NCBI GenBank assembly: GCA_903858115.1
Contig: CAIOHR010000306.1
Coordinates: 19,583-83,582, forward strand
Length of the DNA: 64,000 nucleotides
Direction of reading: 5' to 3'
Origin: an uncultured Pirellula sp.
Lineage (GTDB): Bacteria; Planctomycetota; Planctomycetia; Pirellulales; Pirellulaceae
Within the stretch, counting starts at the first letter, position 1. The number at the start of each line of letters is the position of its first letter. Below are positions 1 through 8,124 of the stretch, piece by piece. The notes beneath the pieces were generated by a model that ran no database searches, was not told the DNA's origin, and was given only the letters and a program-made list of their open reading frames with translations. The translations under genes and the position numbers were made by a program.

Positions 1-276
1 TGCCAACGCTCGCAACTCGCCAGTGGTCGCTCCGTTGTCAAATGTACCTTGGAGCTTTTTACGATCGCCCGAGTACGCTTTGGTTGTAGTATCTTTGTTC
101 TTTGGCCAATCACCGTGATCGGATTGCCAGGAGAGAAGGTGCTCCATCGATTGACGGCCCTCGTCGCTGAGAAACCAACTGTCAGGCTTCTTCGATAGAT
201 CTGCGGCCAGCAAATTGCTCGGAGACAAAAACAGCCAACTGAGCGAAGTAAAGACGATTGCCGAGAGTCGGATCAT
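1..276 (-). CDS. PL10-type pectate lyase, N-terminal part (cut by window edge)
   Basis: Reading leftward from ATG at 276, 92 codons stay open to the window edge, so the 3' end is missing. The protein opens with a hydrophobic signal peptide ending near SNLLAA. It then shows a run typical of the PL10/PelA family: an LLSWQSDHGDWPKN segment and a GTFDNGATTGELRALA segment, matching the family's conserved Gly-Trp-Pro-Lys-Asn and Asp-Asn-Gly-Ala-Thr motifs. The family cleaves polygalacturonate by beta-elimination outside the cytoplasm. The gene is the last visible member of the leftward pectin operon, 74 bp after the broken DUF3826 gene. The catalytic region lies outside the window, so activity cannot be judged here. 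Confidence 0.8.
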   Translation of the reverse strand, partial: MIRLSAIVFTSLSWLFLSPSNLLAADLSKKPDSWFLSDEGRQSMEHLLSWQSDHGDWPKNKDTTTKAYSGDRKKLQGTFDNGATTGELRALA

Positions 277-350
277 AATGGAGCCCTTTCAGTCTCTAGG
301 TTTGTATTCTGTCAAGTTGCGCACATGAGGCTACAGCCGTTTATTGTATC

Positions 351-940
351 TCATGGCCGTTTGCTTTTGACCCAGGCTTGATAGCGTTTTTGATAGCCGT
401 ATCCGAAGTCGTCGAACGAGTGCTCGTTGCATACTTTGTACTTTTTGAAGATCTTCACGATTTGTCCGTCTGTCCAGGCTGCTAACGAATCCTCGCGGGC
501 CTGCACCATGCGTTCCCATAAGACATCTTTCTCGGTATCCGTCATCTCCGGGACCATCTCGACGTAAGCATCAAATGTGCGTTTGGCCCCGGGTGATCGG
601 GTGCAGCCCAAGCGGCATTCAATCGTTCGTCCACTTGTTGATGCCATGCCCAAAGACGACTGAAGTGCTGAATAATCGCGGCCTCTGTCTTTTGAGCAGT
701 TCCCTCATCCTTTACCTCTAATCGTTCCGTCAGACGTTTGGCTTTGTTGTCGATGTCGCGTCGAACGTCCTCCGGTAAGTCCAGCGTCCACCACTTCGGT
801 GGGTTCCCGTTGTCGATTGCCGCTTGTGCTTTGATGGCAACCGTCGCTGCCGTGTCAGCTATCACGAGTGCATCGTTGAAAACAGCACCGTTGAAAATGG
901 AAACGAAAAGAAGAAAGGTTGTTCGGAATACATTTCGCAT
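351..940 (-). pseudogene. DUF3826 protein gene with internal deletion and frameshift
   Basis: Two overlapping leftward reading frames together make one DUF3826 (putative sugar-binding) protein. The first frame starts at ATG 940, with GGGAG about 12 nt upstream, has a signal peptide, and gives the N-terminal half through VDERLNAAWAA. The other frame supplies the C-terminal half from RSPGAKRTFDAYVEM through a lysine/tyrosine-rich end near 351. From memory of the family, these halves are normally joined by roughly 40-60 residues that are absent here. The switch falls at about 595-612. I infer an out-of-frame deletion that inactivated the gene. In the database family such genes sit beside pectate lyases, as here. 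A sequencing or assembly error could also explain the frame change, but not the missing middle. Confidence 0.7.
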
Positions 941-975
941 CGGCAAATTCACTCCCACCGAAAGTACAAAGGACC

Positions 976-2628
976 TTAGCTACCAGCCCGTTGCGGATCT
1001 GTTGCGTTGATGAACTCTTCTACATTGTTGTACCCATCGCTGTCGCTATCCAACCCGGAATCCGATTTATTGTTGGGGTCCAGTTTGTTCAGTCTCTCCC
1101 AATCATCGGGCAATCCGTCTTGATCGCTGTCTCGATAGGGAGTTCCTTTGTACTCAGGATAGCCGCCCACTTCATTGGGGTCGGTAATGAAGCCGACCTT
1201 CACACCGTCGGCCAGTTCGTCGATGTATTTCTGCGCGTAGCCCACTTGTGCGGCCAGCTCTAGCGAAGATATAGCAACCTTCGTTTCAGCAACTTTCCCG
1301 GACCGAACCGATTCAATAATGCGTTTATCGACGGCGTCTCGAACCGGTAACGTAGCGCCTGAGCTCTGCAAGACATGCTCGAAGGCTGTCTTGGCATCCA
1401 CCAACTGAATCTTGGCATAAGGATATGGCTCATTGGAGCGAATCTTAGGCAGCACCTCTTCGACTGGAGCTCGCGAAGAAGGTTGAACGCCACCCTTCCA
1501 GTTGTCTTGGCTGACTTCCGGATAGCCTTCGATGAAATTGCCATTAACATACGCTTTGCCATAATTGTCGAAGACTACTTTACTACGTTCCGATTCCGGT
1601 TTGAGCAAACGATAAGCGATAGCTTCTCGCGGTGTGCCTGGTCCTGGTTTGAAGTAGTTGTTGATGATGTTAAAGAAGCTGCGATGGTCGCCGCCGTCCA
1701 CGGTGCGATGCCGATAGTTGAAGACAACGTTGTTGGCAAAGGTAAAGTCGCCGTACATGCCAACACTTGGATTGCGACCGGTGTTGCAGGCCCACAAGTT
1801 ATTGACAAATGTACTATTCAATCCACCTATAGTTGAACCAAATGCGTGGTGATACACGTTCAGCGCTTCGGAGAAGATCGAGTTCTGGATTGTGATGTTG
1901 ACCGTCGGCAGCTTTTGATCAGGACCACCGCCTGGTGGCGTGTACATGTGTCGGTACATCGACATGTTTTCATCTAGACCCCACGAGGCGGAAACGTGAT
2001 CGATCATAATGTTGCCGATCGGATTGCCGCCAATGGAATCGTTACGATCTCCGGCGTCCATCGCGCCGCGACGAAATCGCATGTGCCGGATAATCACGTC
2101 GTGCGTTTCGAGCTCGACCGTGTTTCCTGCAATGCAGACTCCATCGCCCGGCGCGGTGTTGCCTGCAATCGTAATGTAAGGCGCTCGGATACGAATACGA
2201 TCGTTCAGGCGAATAATTCCGGCGACATTGAATAGAACGATTCTTGGGCCGGCTGCTTCACAAGCTTCACGAAAACTGCCCGGACCATCATCGTTCAGAT
2301 TGGTAACGACCATCACTGTGCCGCTTCGACCGCCAAAGCTATACATGCCACCTCCCTGCGCGCCGGGAAAGGCAGGAATATCGGCTTGAGGCAGATCTTT
2401 GGGCTCGGCGGCCCAGGGAATGTAAGGCTTGTTGTGTTTCGATCCTGCCTCGATGCTGGGCAGAGTCTTTTCAAAGATCGCATCGCTACGACTATCTGCT
2501 GCCTTCTGCTTTGCCGTCGCGGCCGCAAACGCTTCGGACGATAACCGTGGATAGCCTTGTGCACAGAGTTGCAGCGAGCATGCGAGACTTGATAGAAGAG
2601 TTACAAAAATAAGAGTAGCAGGTTTCAT
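976..2628 (-). CDS. Secreted PL1-type pectate lyase with C-terminal Ca-binding repeats
   Basis: A 550-residue protein with an N-terminal signal peptide (first ~23 residues, ending LCAQG). Residues from about 90 to 420 form a right-handed beta-helix of the pectate lyase (PL1/Amb_all) type: AFPGAQGGG, then VVTNLNDDGPGSFREA, then YITIAGNTAPGDG, then IIRHMRFRRG and DHVSASWGLDE. The C-terminus carries two Asp-rich loops (DSDQDGLPDDWE and DSDSDGYNNVEEF) resembling thrombospondin type-3/dockerin calcium-binding repeats. It should cut homogalacturonan outside the cytoplasm. It lies 30 bp after the second PL1 gene and 35 bp before the broken DUF3826 gene, so all are probably co-transcribed. The exact PL subfamily is not resolved by eye. 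Confidence 0.85.
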   Translation of the reverse strand: MKPATLIFVTLLSSLACSLQLCAQGYPRLSSEAFAAATAKQKAADSRSDAIFEKTLPSIEAGSKHNKPYIPWAAEPKDLPQADIPAFPGAQGGGMYSFGGRSGTVMVVTNLNDDGPGSFREACEAAGPRIVLFNVAGIIRLNDRIRIRAPYITIAGNTAPGDGVCIAGNTVELETHDVIIRHMRFRRGAMDAGDRNDSIGGNPIGNIMIDHVSASWGLDENMSMYRHMYTPPGGGPDQKLPTVNITIQNSIFSEALNVYHHAFGSTIGGLNSTFVNNLWACNTGRNPSVGMYGDFTFANNVVFNYRHRTVDGGDHRSFFNIINNYFKPGPGTPREAIAYRLLKPESERSKVVFDNYGKAYVNGNFIEGYPEVSQDNWKGGVQPSSRAPVEEVLPKIRSNEPYPYAKIQLVDAKTAFEHVLQSSGATLPVRDAVDKRIIESVRSGKVAETKVAISSLELAAQVGYAQKYIDELADGVKVGFITDPNEVGGYPEYKGTPYRDSDQDGLPDDWERLNKLDPNNKSDSGLDSDSDGYNNVEEFINATDPQRAGS

Positions 2629-2658
2629 AAGATAAGTGCTTGAGGTAAGAGCAGTGGT

Positions 2659-4995
2659 TTACTTGCTGGCTGGCCGTGCAAGTTCGGCGAGGTACATTTC
2701 CAAAACCGTTACTCCGCGGGGTTCCAACGCCTGGTTCTGATCCGATTGGTTAGGATTCAGTTGATGAGCGATCTCCCAAGCGTCGGGAAGTCCGTCGCGA
2801 TCGCTGTCTGTGGGAGGCTCTGCCGTTCGCAGCTCAGGCCATCCACCAACATCGTGTTGCGAGTCGATGATGCCCGGCAAGCCTGTCTTGCTGCCTTTGC
2901 TGGTTGCGATTCGTTGAAGCGTATCGTTGATCACACGTTTATCGACGGCATCCAATCCGGCGTGATTCGCACCTACATCGCCGACAACCTCTTGCAGCAA
3001 CTCGGCAGCCGTATGTGTCTTCATTAGCGGATCACAAAAGGGCTCATTCAGCTTAATCGCATTTACCAGTTCCGAATCGACCTTCACCGCATTGGCCCAG
3101 TTATCGCCTTGTTCCCGAAAGTAGCCTTCCATGCGGTTCCCTGCTACAAAATACTGCTGTCGATCGTGCGGGTATCCGGCGTCAGGTTTGAGCAGATGGA
3201 ACACTTGTGTGGCGGGACCAGGGATGTACAAGTTATTGACTAGGTTCAATGCTTTGACACCACCATCGTTGGTGCGATGCCGCCAGTTGTAGACCACGTT
3301 GTTACGAATATCCAATCGTCCTGCGAACTCGCCGCCGCGAGTCAAGCCACCAGCCAAACTCCAATTCCTTCCCGCACAATGGGCTAACAGATTGTGATGA
3401 AAGCTGCCGATGTCCCCGGAAATACTTCCAGCGAATGAATGCCCCGAGCCTTCCTTGTACTTCTTGTGATTGGCTACGTTCAACGCCTCGGCCACGATGC
3501 AACGTTGCAAAGTGATATTTTTGGCACTGCGGGAACTGACCGCTTCATCGATGCTCCAGCTAATCGAGCAGTGATCGAAGATCGAATGATCTGTACTGGC
3601 AAATCCGGTGCCATCCATCGTGCTGCCAGATTCATCACCGACGCGCAATCGCATATGGCGCATGATGACATCGTGTGTGCCGAAGCAACCGAAGGTGTAT
3701 CCGCGAACGCAGATGCCATCCCCGGGTGCTGTTTGACCTGCAATGGTCACATAGGGATTGCGGATCAGCAGTTTGCTCTTCAGTTGTATTGTGCCCCCGA
3801 CCCGAAAGACGATCGTCCGCGGACCTTCGGCTTCGACTGCCTCGCGCAACGAGCCAGGGCCGGAATCGTCCAGGTTGGTAACCTGAATTACGCGGCCACC
3901 ACGTCCGCCGATCGCAAACCGGCCATAGCCTTCCGCTGAAGGAAACGCATCATGACGAACACGGAATCGAAGCACCTTGCCGGTGACAATCGAACCGTCT
4001 TCGTATTCGCAATCCACCCGCCAAAAATGATCTCGCAAGAAATCGGTTGCATCGGTTGGCCAACTTAGCTGCTTGGTCGTACCGCAATATTCCGCCGACT
4101 TCCGATCGGCTCGTGCCAATACTTTGGAGTCTAAACCGCGATAGACGTGGTAGCTTCGCAACTGTCGAGTCTGAGGAGAACCGGCAACGGGGTCTGTTGT
4201 TGGACTGAGCTGAGTGTCGCAAACGCGGGGAGCTTGCCAAGTCAACGTGGGGCATTCGATTGTGTGTTCGTCTCCATGAGCGGGCGTCGGAACGCGAATG
4301 GATCGAGCTGGATCGGGAATGTCGATTGCAAAGCCGTTGAGGATGACCGCTTGGTCGGAGAGGCTGGGCAAGCACTTGACGAGCAACTGTTGGCCAGCAG
4401 CGAACTCAAATTCGAAATGTGCGATGGCTGCATTGTCGTCGTGCTTGACTTGGTACGAAGGATTCACGGTCGAGGCTATGATCGTACCAACATCGGATAA
4501 CTCGACTGAGACACGAATCGACTGTGATGCAGCGTTGGCGTCCCAATGGTTGTGCCAAGTCGTCAAGCTGTGTTTACCAGCGCTTAGCCCTGAGATCGTA
4601 AGCATCAGTCCATCGCCTGACTGCTGCGTGACTACACCATCGGAGCTGATTGTCGATCCGTGGTCGTAACCAGCTTTCCACCATCCCCACGCCAGATCGC
4701 CACTCACAACACTATCGTTGACGGTTGTGATGCGAGCTTGAAGCGGGCCAATGCTTTGCTCTGAGGACTTCCCGGGCTGGATCACCCAGTTATGGGCCAG
4801 CTTGGTGCGCACATCGCTTCGCCCGTTATCTGGATTGAAGTCAACCACGATAGCCGCGGTGTCGTCCAGAGCTTGCGTGGCCTTCGATGGGTTCGCGATC
4901 ATTGAAAGTGCCATGCACATAGCTAAGAAAGCGACTCGTGGCGCGAGCATGTCGAGCATGTGCAAACAACGGAATCGATTCAAGCGGAGGTTCAT
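2659..4995 (-). CDS. Large multidomain PL1-type pectate lyase
   Basis: The chosen ATG at 4995 overlaps the GH127 stop as ATGA, giving a 778-residue product; an upstream in-frame start at 5013 is possible. After a signal-like segment come a beta-rich domain of about 200 residues that looks carbohydrate-binding, a fibronectin-like stretch ending near FRVRHDAFPSAEGYG, and then a PL1 beta-helix with GRGGRVIQVTNLDDSGPGSL, YVTIAGQTAPGDGI, IMRHMRLRVG and DHCSISWSIDEA. The tail again has an Asp-rich loop (DSDRDGLPDAWE). The catalytic half is clearly related to the neighbouring 976-2628 protein, so one may have arisen by duplication. The added N-terminal domains suggest targeting to a different pectin form. 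The binding role is inference. Confidence 0.85.
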   Translation of the reverse strand: MNLRLNRFRCLHMLDMLAPRVAFLAMCMALSMIANPSKATQALDDTAAIVVDFNPDNGRSDVRTKLAHNWVIQPGKSSEQSIGPLQARITTVNDSVVSGDLAWGWWKAGYDHGSTISSDGVVTQQSGDGLMLTISGLSAGKHSLTTWHNHWDANAASQSIRVSVELSDVGTIIASTVNPSYQVKHDDNAAIAHFEFEFAAGQQLLVKCLPSLSDQAVILNGFAIDIPDPARSIRVPTPAHGDEHTIECPTLTWQAPRVCDTQLSPTTDPVAGSPQTRQLRSYHVYRGLDSKVLARADRKSAEYCGTTKQLSWPTDATDFLRDHFWRVDCEYEDGSIVTGKVLRFRVRHDAFPSAEGYGRFAIGGRGGRVIQVTNLDDSGPGSLREAVEAEGPRTIVFRVGGTIQLKSKLLIRNPYVTIAGQTAPGDGICVRGYTFGCFGTHDVIMRHMRLRVGDESGSTMDGTGFASTDHSIFDHCSISWSIDEAVSSRSAKNITLQRCIVAEALNVANHKKYKEGSGHSFAGSISGDIGSFHHNLLAHCAGRNWSLAGGLTRGGEFAGRLDIRNNVVYNWRHRTNDGGVKALNLVNNLYIPGPATQVFHLLKPDAGYPHDRQQYFVAGNRMEGYFREQGDNWANAVKVDSELVNAIKLNEPFCDPLMKTHTAAELLQEVVGDVGANHAGLDAVDKRVINDTLQRIATSKGSKTGLPGIIDSQHDVGGWPELRTAEPPTDSDRDGLPDAWEIAHQLNPNQSDQNQALEPRGVTVLEMYLAELARPASK

Positions 4996-7067
4996 GGTTG
5001 TACGGCAATCCAAACAGACATTTCAGAAGGACCGCGATTACCCCACGCATAATAAGGAGTGAGTTTTGCCAAAACAGTCTTGGTTGGATTGGCGACATAG
5101 GGACGATACAGTGGGTTGGCTTTATTGGTGCTCGATCGATCGTCGGTGCTGACGAGCAATGGACCTTGAAGCTGCGGTACGCTGGCGAGCTGTCCCGACC
5201 CGAACACTAACTTCCAATCTTTTTCTGAGCCAGCGTCGATGCTAACCTGCTGAACTCGAGCCTTTTCCGGAAGGTCGTTGGATTCAACACAGTAGACTAG
5301 TGGTCCACGGCGAACAGCGATTTGTCCTTGACACTCTTCGACCAGGGGATGAGCCGCAAGATATTGCACGGGCATATCCAACTGCAATTCGATGGTGTCG
5401 CCAACCTGCCATTGCCGTTCGATATAGGCGATCGAACTGGGTTGAAGCTCCTGCGATTGCGGTTTCCCATTGACAATGATCTTCGCTGTGTTGCACCAAC
5501 CCGGGATGCGTAGGCCAATCGAATACAGGTCGTTCGGTGCGGACTGGACCTGGATGCGAACTTGGCCGTGCGAAGGGTAGTCGGATTGTTGCTTTAGCGA
5601 GATCCGCTGATTGTTTCCAAGCGAGACGTCTAATTGATTGGAACCATACAGCAGAACGACAGTTGATTTATCGTCAACGCAGTAGGCCAATCGACCGACT
5701 TGCGCGATGGTCCTCGCAACGTTCGGAGGACAGCAATAACAACTAATCCAACTTTCACGTTGTCGCGGCCAACGAAGCTGCGTTGGCAACTGGTCTAGTT
5801 GCCGTAGCGTGTTGGTGTAGAAGAATCGCTCGCCATCCAAACTGACTCCGGCCAAGACGGCGTTGTAGAGCGAGTTCTCCAAGGCATCGATGTACTTGGC
5901 TTGGCGAGTGATCTGCCACATGCGATGATTCCACAGCACATTGCCGATCGCCGCACAGGTTTCGTTGTGCGCGGTCGAATTGGGTAGCTGGTAATTGCGA
6001 CCGTAGGCCTGATGAATACGTGTGATGGACTTCTGCTTGTCGGAACCGTCAGGCGATGCGCCATCGTAAAGAGCTCCGCAACCGCCCGTGATGTAGATCT
6101 TGCGATGATGGACGCTATCCCAGCACGCGGTCAGTGTTTCAAGGAGACTCACGTCCTTTGTTTCCAAAAAAAGATCCGCTGCACCAGCGTATAGATAGTT
6201 CGCGCGCACCGCATGGCCCACCGCTTCGCGTTGTTGGGTAAAGGGGATGCGATCTTGATTGTCGTCGCCGCCGCCATCGACCAGATCGCGCATACTCAAC
6301 CATCGTTGGCACAATTGAAGGTAGCGTCGATCTCCGGTGGTGCGATAGAGATCCAAGGTGCCTATGTAATGCGCCGGACAGATGGCGTGTCGAGCCCGCG
6401 AGGCATCGGGTTTGCTGAACTCGTGATCCAAGTAGTCGGCTGCTTTGATCGCGACATCCAGCAGACTGCGATCACCGGTGGCGTCGAAGTGAACCACTGC
6501 CGCGGTCATCAGGTGACCCATGTTGTACATTTCGAAGTTGGCGGGATCGCCTAGAGGCTTCGCATCTCCTTGATTGTTGCGTCCAGCGATAAGTACGGGC
6601 GTGTGGATGTAGCCGTCGGAGCGTTGGGCAGAAGCGATGACCGCAATCACTTCGTTCAAAAGGCTTCGAAGTTCGGGATCGGAAGATTGCGCGTAGTAAG
6701 CCGAGAGAGCTTCGATCCACTTGTAACAATCGCCATCGTTCCAAGCTGGCCCGCGATGTTTGCCGTCAGCCAATCCGGCTGCGATACGAAAGTTCTGAAC
6801 AAAGTGCGACTTGTCTGACCCCAACATCAGTGGCGTCATCGAGTTCGTTAAGCCGTGGAGGGATTGATGCAAACGGGATCCCCAAAAGCTCTCGGCATTC
6901 CATCGCACTGCACTTATTGGAACTTGGATCTGTTTGCGGTGCTTCAAGTCCTCTGCGAAGCTGTTGCTAGCCCAGCCGAGTGTGCCAAATAGATACAAGA
7001 ATATGGCTTGTACGGATATGCACAGTTGCTTTGTGCACAGTGGCTTGATGGGGAAGGAAGTCGACAT
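4992..7067 (-). CDS. GH127 beta-L-arabinofuranosidase (DUF1680 family)
   Basis: A 691-residue protein with an N-terminal signal-like hydrophobic segment, followed by the alpha/alpha-barrel of glycoside hydrolase family 127. The diagnostic parts are ITGGCGALYDG, the AHNETCAAIGN segment carrying the Glu and first Cys of the zinc site, and ISCYCCPPNVAR carrying the Cys pair, one of which is the catalytic nucleophile in the characterised enzyme HypBA1. It would remove terminal beta-L-arabinofuranose from arabinan or pectin side chains. It is the first gene of the leftward operon, 159 bp from the divergent gntR gene, and its stop overlaps the next start. Location is probably periplasmic or extracytoplasmic. 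The family is certain; the exact substrate is inferred. Confidence 0.9.
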   Translation of the reverse strand: MSTSFPIKPLCTKQLCISVQAIFLYLFGTLGWASNSFAEDLKHRKQIQVPISAVRWNAESFWGSRLHQSLHGLTNSMTPLMLGSDKSHFVQNFRIAAGLADGKHRGPAWNDGDCYKWIEALSAYYAQSSDPELRSLLNEVIAVIASAQRSDGYIHTPVLIAGRNNQGDAKPLGDPANFEMYNMGHLMTAAVVHFDATGDRSLLDVAIKAADYLDHEFSKPDASRARHAICPAHYIGTLDLYRTTGDRRYLQLCQRWLSMRDLVDGGGDDNQDRIPFTQQREAVGHAVRANYLYAGAADLFLETKDVSLLETLTACWDSVHHRKIYITGGCGALYDGASPDGSDKQKSITRIHQAYGRNYQLPNSTAHNETCAAIGNVLWNHRMWQITRQAKYIDALENSLYNAVLAGVSLDGERFFYTNTLRQLDQLPTQLRWPRQRESWISCYCCPPNVARTIAQVGRLAYCVDDKSTVVLLYGSNQLDVSLGNNQRISLKQQSDYPSHGQVRIQVQSAPNDLYSIGLRIPGWCNTAKIIVNGKPQSQELQPSSIAYIERQWQVGDTIELQLDMPVQYLAAHPLVEECQGQIAVRRGPLVYCVESNDLPEKARVQQVSIDAGSEKDWKLVFGSGQLASVPQLQGPLLVSTDDRSSTNKANPLYRPYVANPTKTVLAKLTPYYAWGNRGPSEMSVWIAVQP

Positions 7068-7102
7068 TTATCACGGACCATAGTCTTGCAGGTCGAAGCC
7101 GG

Positions 7103-7117
7103 TTAAGAGTACCTTAA
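7103..7117. promoter_or_regulatory. Inverted repeat TTAAG-N5-CTTAA in the GH127/gntR gap
   Basis: Perfect 5-bp arms with a 5-bp spacer, 36 bp upstream of the GH127 start. It could be a second regulator site or chance in a short AT-rich spot. Confidence 0.3.
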
Positions 7118-7159
7118 TCGCAGGCAAGTGAATTCTCATGCTCATCGGTGCTATGAACG

Positions 7160-7178
7160 TCAGTTTAGGTCAAACTGA
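7160..7178. promoter_or_regulatory. Inverted repeat TCAGTTT-N5-AAACTGA upstream of gntR
   Basis: Perfect 7-bp arms around AGGTC. The right arm overlaps the ACTG-N6-CAGT site at 7174-7187, so the half-site ACTGA occurs in both palindromes. This arrangement would suit dimers binding side by side in the divergent promoter region. Confidence 0.5.
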
Positions 7179-7187
7179 GATCCCAGT
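7174..7187. promoter_or_regulatory. Candidate GntR operator, site A (ACTGAGATCCCAGT)
   Basis: ACTG-N6-CAGT palindrome 39 bp before the gntR start and about 107 bp before the divergent GH127 start. The same 14-bp pattern recurs at 8068-8081 (10 to 12 matches of 14 depending on how the centre is counted) and, more weakly, at 11557-11570, in each case before a gene of the same pectin locus. I infer it is the operator of the adjacent GntR protein, giving autoregulation plus control of the operon. Confidence 0.5.
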
Positions 7188-7226
7188 ACAGTACGTAAAC
7201 GCTTTGCTCTGACAATTGGACGTTAC

Positions 7227-7919
7227 ATGATGACAATACCTAGTCCCGCGAAGGCGGAAAAAGCTCCTCGAGAGCTTTTCAAGAACATTGCGTACGACGA
7301 GTTGCGATCTCGATTCGACAATCGATTTTATCCACCGGGGACTTTTCTTTCGGAACGGCAGTTGGCGGAAGAGTTAGGGATGAGCAAGACTCCGGTCAAG
7401 GCGGCACTTGAGCGACTGGAGTTGGAAGGATTCATCACCGTATCACCTCAGTCGGGTATTGTGGTTCGAGAGCTGAGTCTTGATGAAATCACGCAGATGT
7501 ATGAAATTCGGTTAGCCTTGGACGCGTTTGTTTTGCGGTCATTAGCGGGTCGGTTAACGAGTGAGCAATTGGCGAAGTGGGAATTGAATCTCGAGCGATA
7601 TGCGGCTGCTGAGGGCAAGCCAGAACTGTTGAGGGAAGCGGTATTGTTGGATGCCGAATTTCATCTGTTGCCATCTCAATTTCTCGGCAACAAGCTCATC
7701 ATCAATACTATGCAACAGTTTTCCGTTCAGATTTTTCAGGTCATTAATCGCGTTTTCTCACGCTTGCCCAGTCGAGTTAGTCAGAGTTTGATCGAGCACC
7801 GAGAAATCGTAGAAGCTGTACGACAAGGAAAGGGCGACTTGGCAAGGGAATTGGCGGAGATCCATCTGCGTGTGGGGCACGAAGTGTTGGTACAAGCGTT
7901 CGAGGAAGCAATGAAATAG
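7227..7919 (+). CDS. GntR-family transcriptional regulator with FCD-type sensor domain
   Basis: A 230-residue protein. Residues about 15-80 form the GntR winged helix, with SERQLAEELGMSKTPVKAAL (42-61) as the helix-turn-helix. The helical remainder resembles the FCD ligand domain, including the usual metal-ligand pattern: an Asp-x3-His in DAEFH, a His in EHREIVEAV and a His near the end in HLRVGHEV. Such regulators usually bind a sugar acid and release DNA. The gene diverges from the GH127-pectate lyase operon and precedes the beta-helix gene. Palindromes between the divergent starts, and a copy before the next gene, point to local regulation. The likely inducer, a uronate or pectin breakdown product, is inferred from the neighbours only. 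Confidence 0.85.
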   Translation: MMTIPSPAKAEKAPRELFKNIAYDELRSRFDNRFYPPGTFLSERQLAEELGMSKTPVKAALERLELEGFITVSPQSGIVVRELSLDEITQMYEIRLALDAFVLRSLAGRLTSEQLAKWELNLERYAAAEGKPELLREAVLLDAEFHLLPSQFLGNKLIINTMQQFSVQIFQVINRVFSRLPSRVSQSLIEHREIVEAVRQGKGDLARELAEIHLRVGHEVLVQAFEEAMK

Positions 7920-8067
7920 ATGGCGCGCCTGACGATTTCGCCTGTTGCCGGTCCGGAGCGTCTCCATGCTTTCTCGGGCCTAGAACAACAAACTTCACGT
8001 AAAGGCATTCTAGTTTTCGTTAAAGCGCTTTTTCGGGAGTTTACTTTTCCAAGACTATTGTGTCGGA

Positions 8068-8081
8068 ACTGATATCTCAGT
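8068..8081. promoter_or_regulatory. Candidate GntR operator, site B (ACTGATATCTCAGT)
   Basis: A near-perfect 14-bp palindrome (5-bp arms ACTGA/TCAGT) 43 bp upstream of the beta-helix gene, just before a TAATAA sequence at 8086-8091 that could be a -10 element. The context AACTGA-K-ATC-Y-CAGTA is shared with site A, so a bound repressor would block this promoter. Confidence 0.5.
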
Positions 8082-8124
8082 AGTGTAATAAAGTTCTTGG
8101 CGGCGTCATTCCATCATTGATTCT

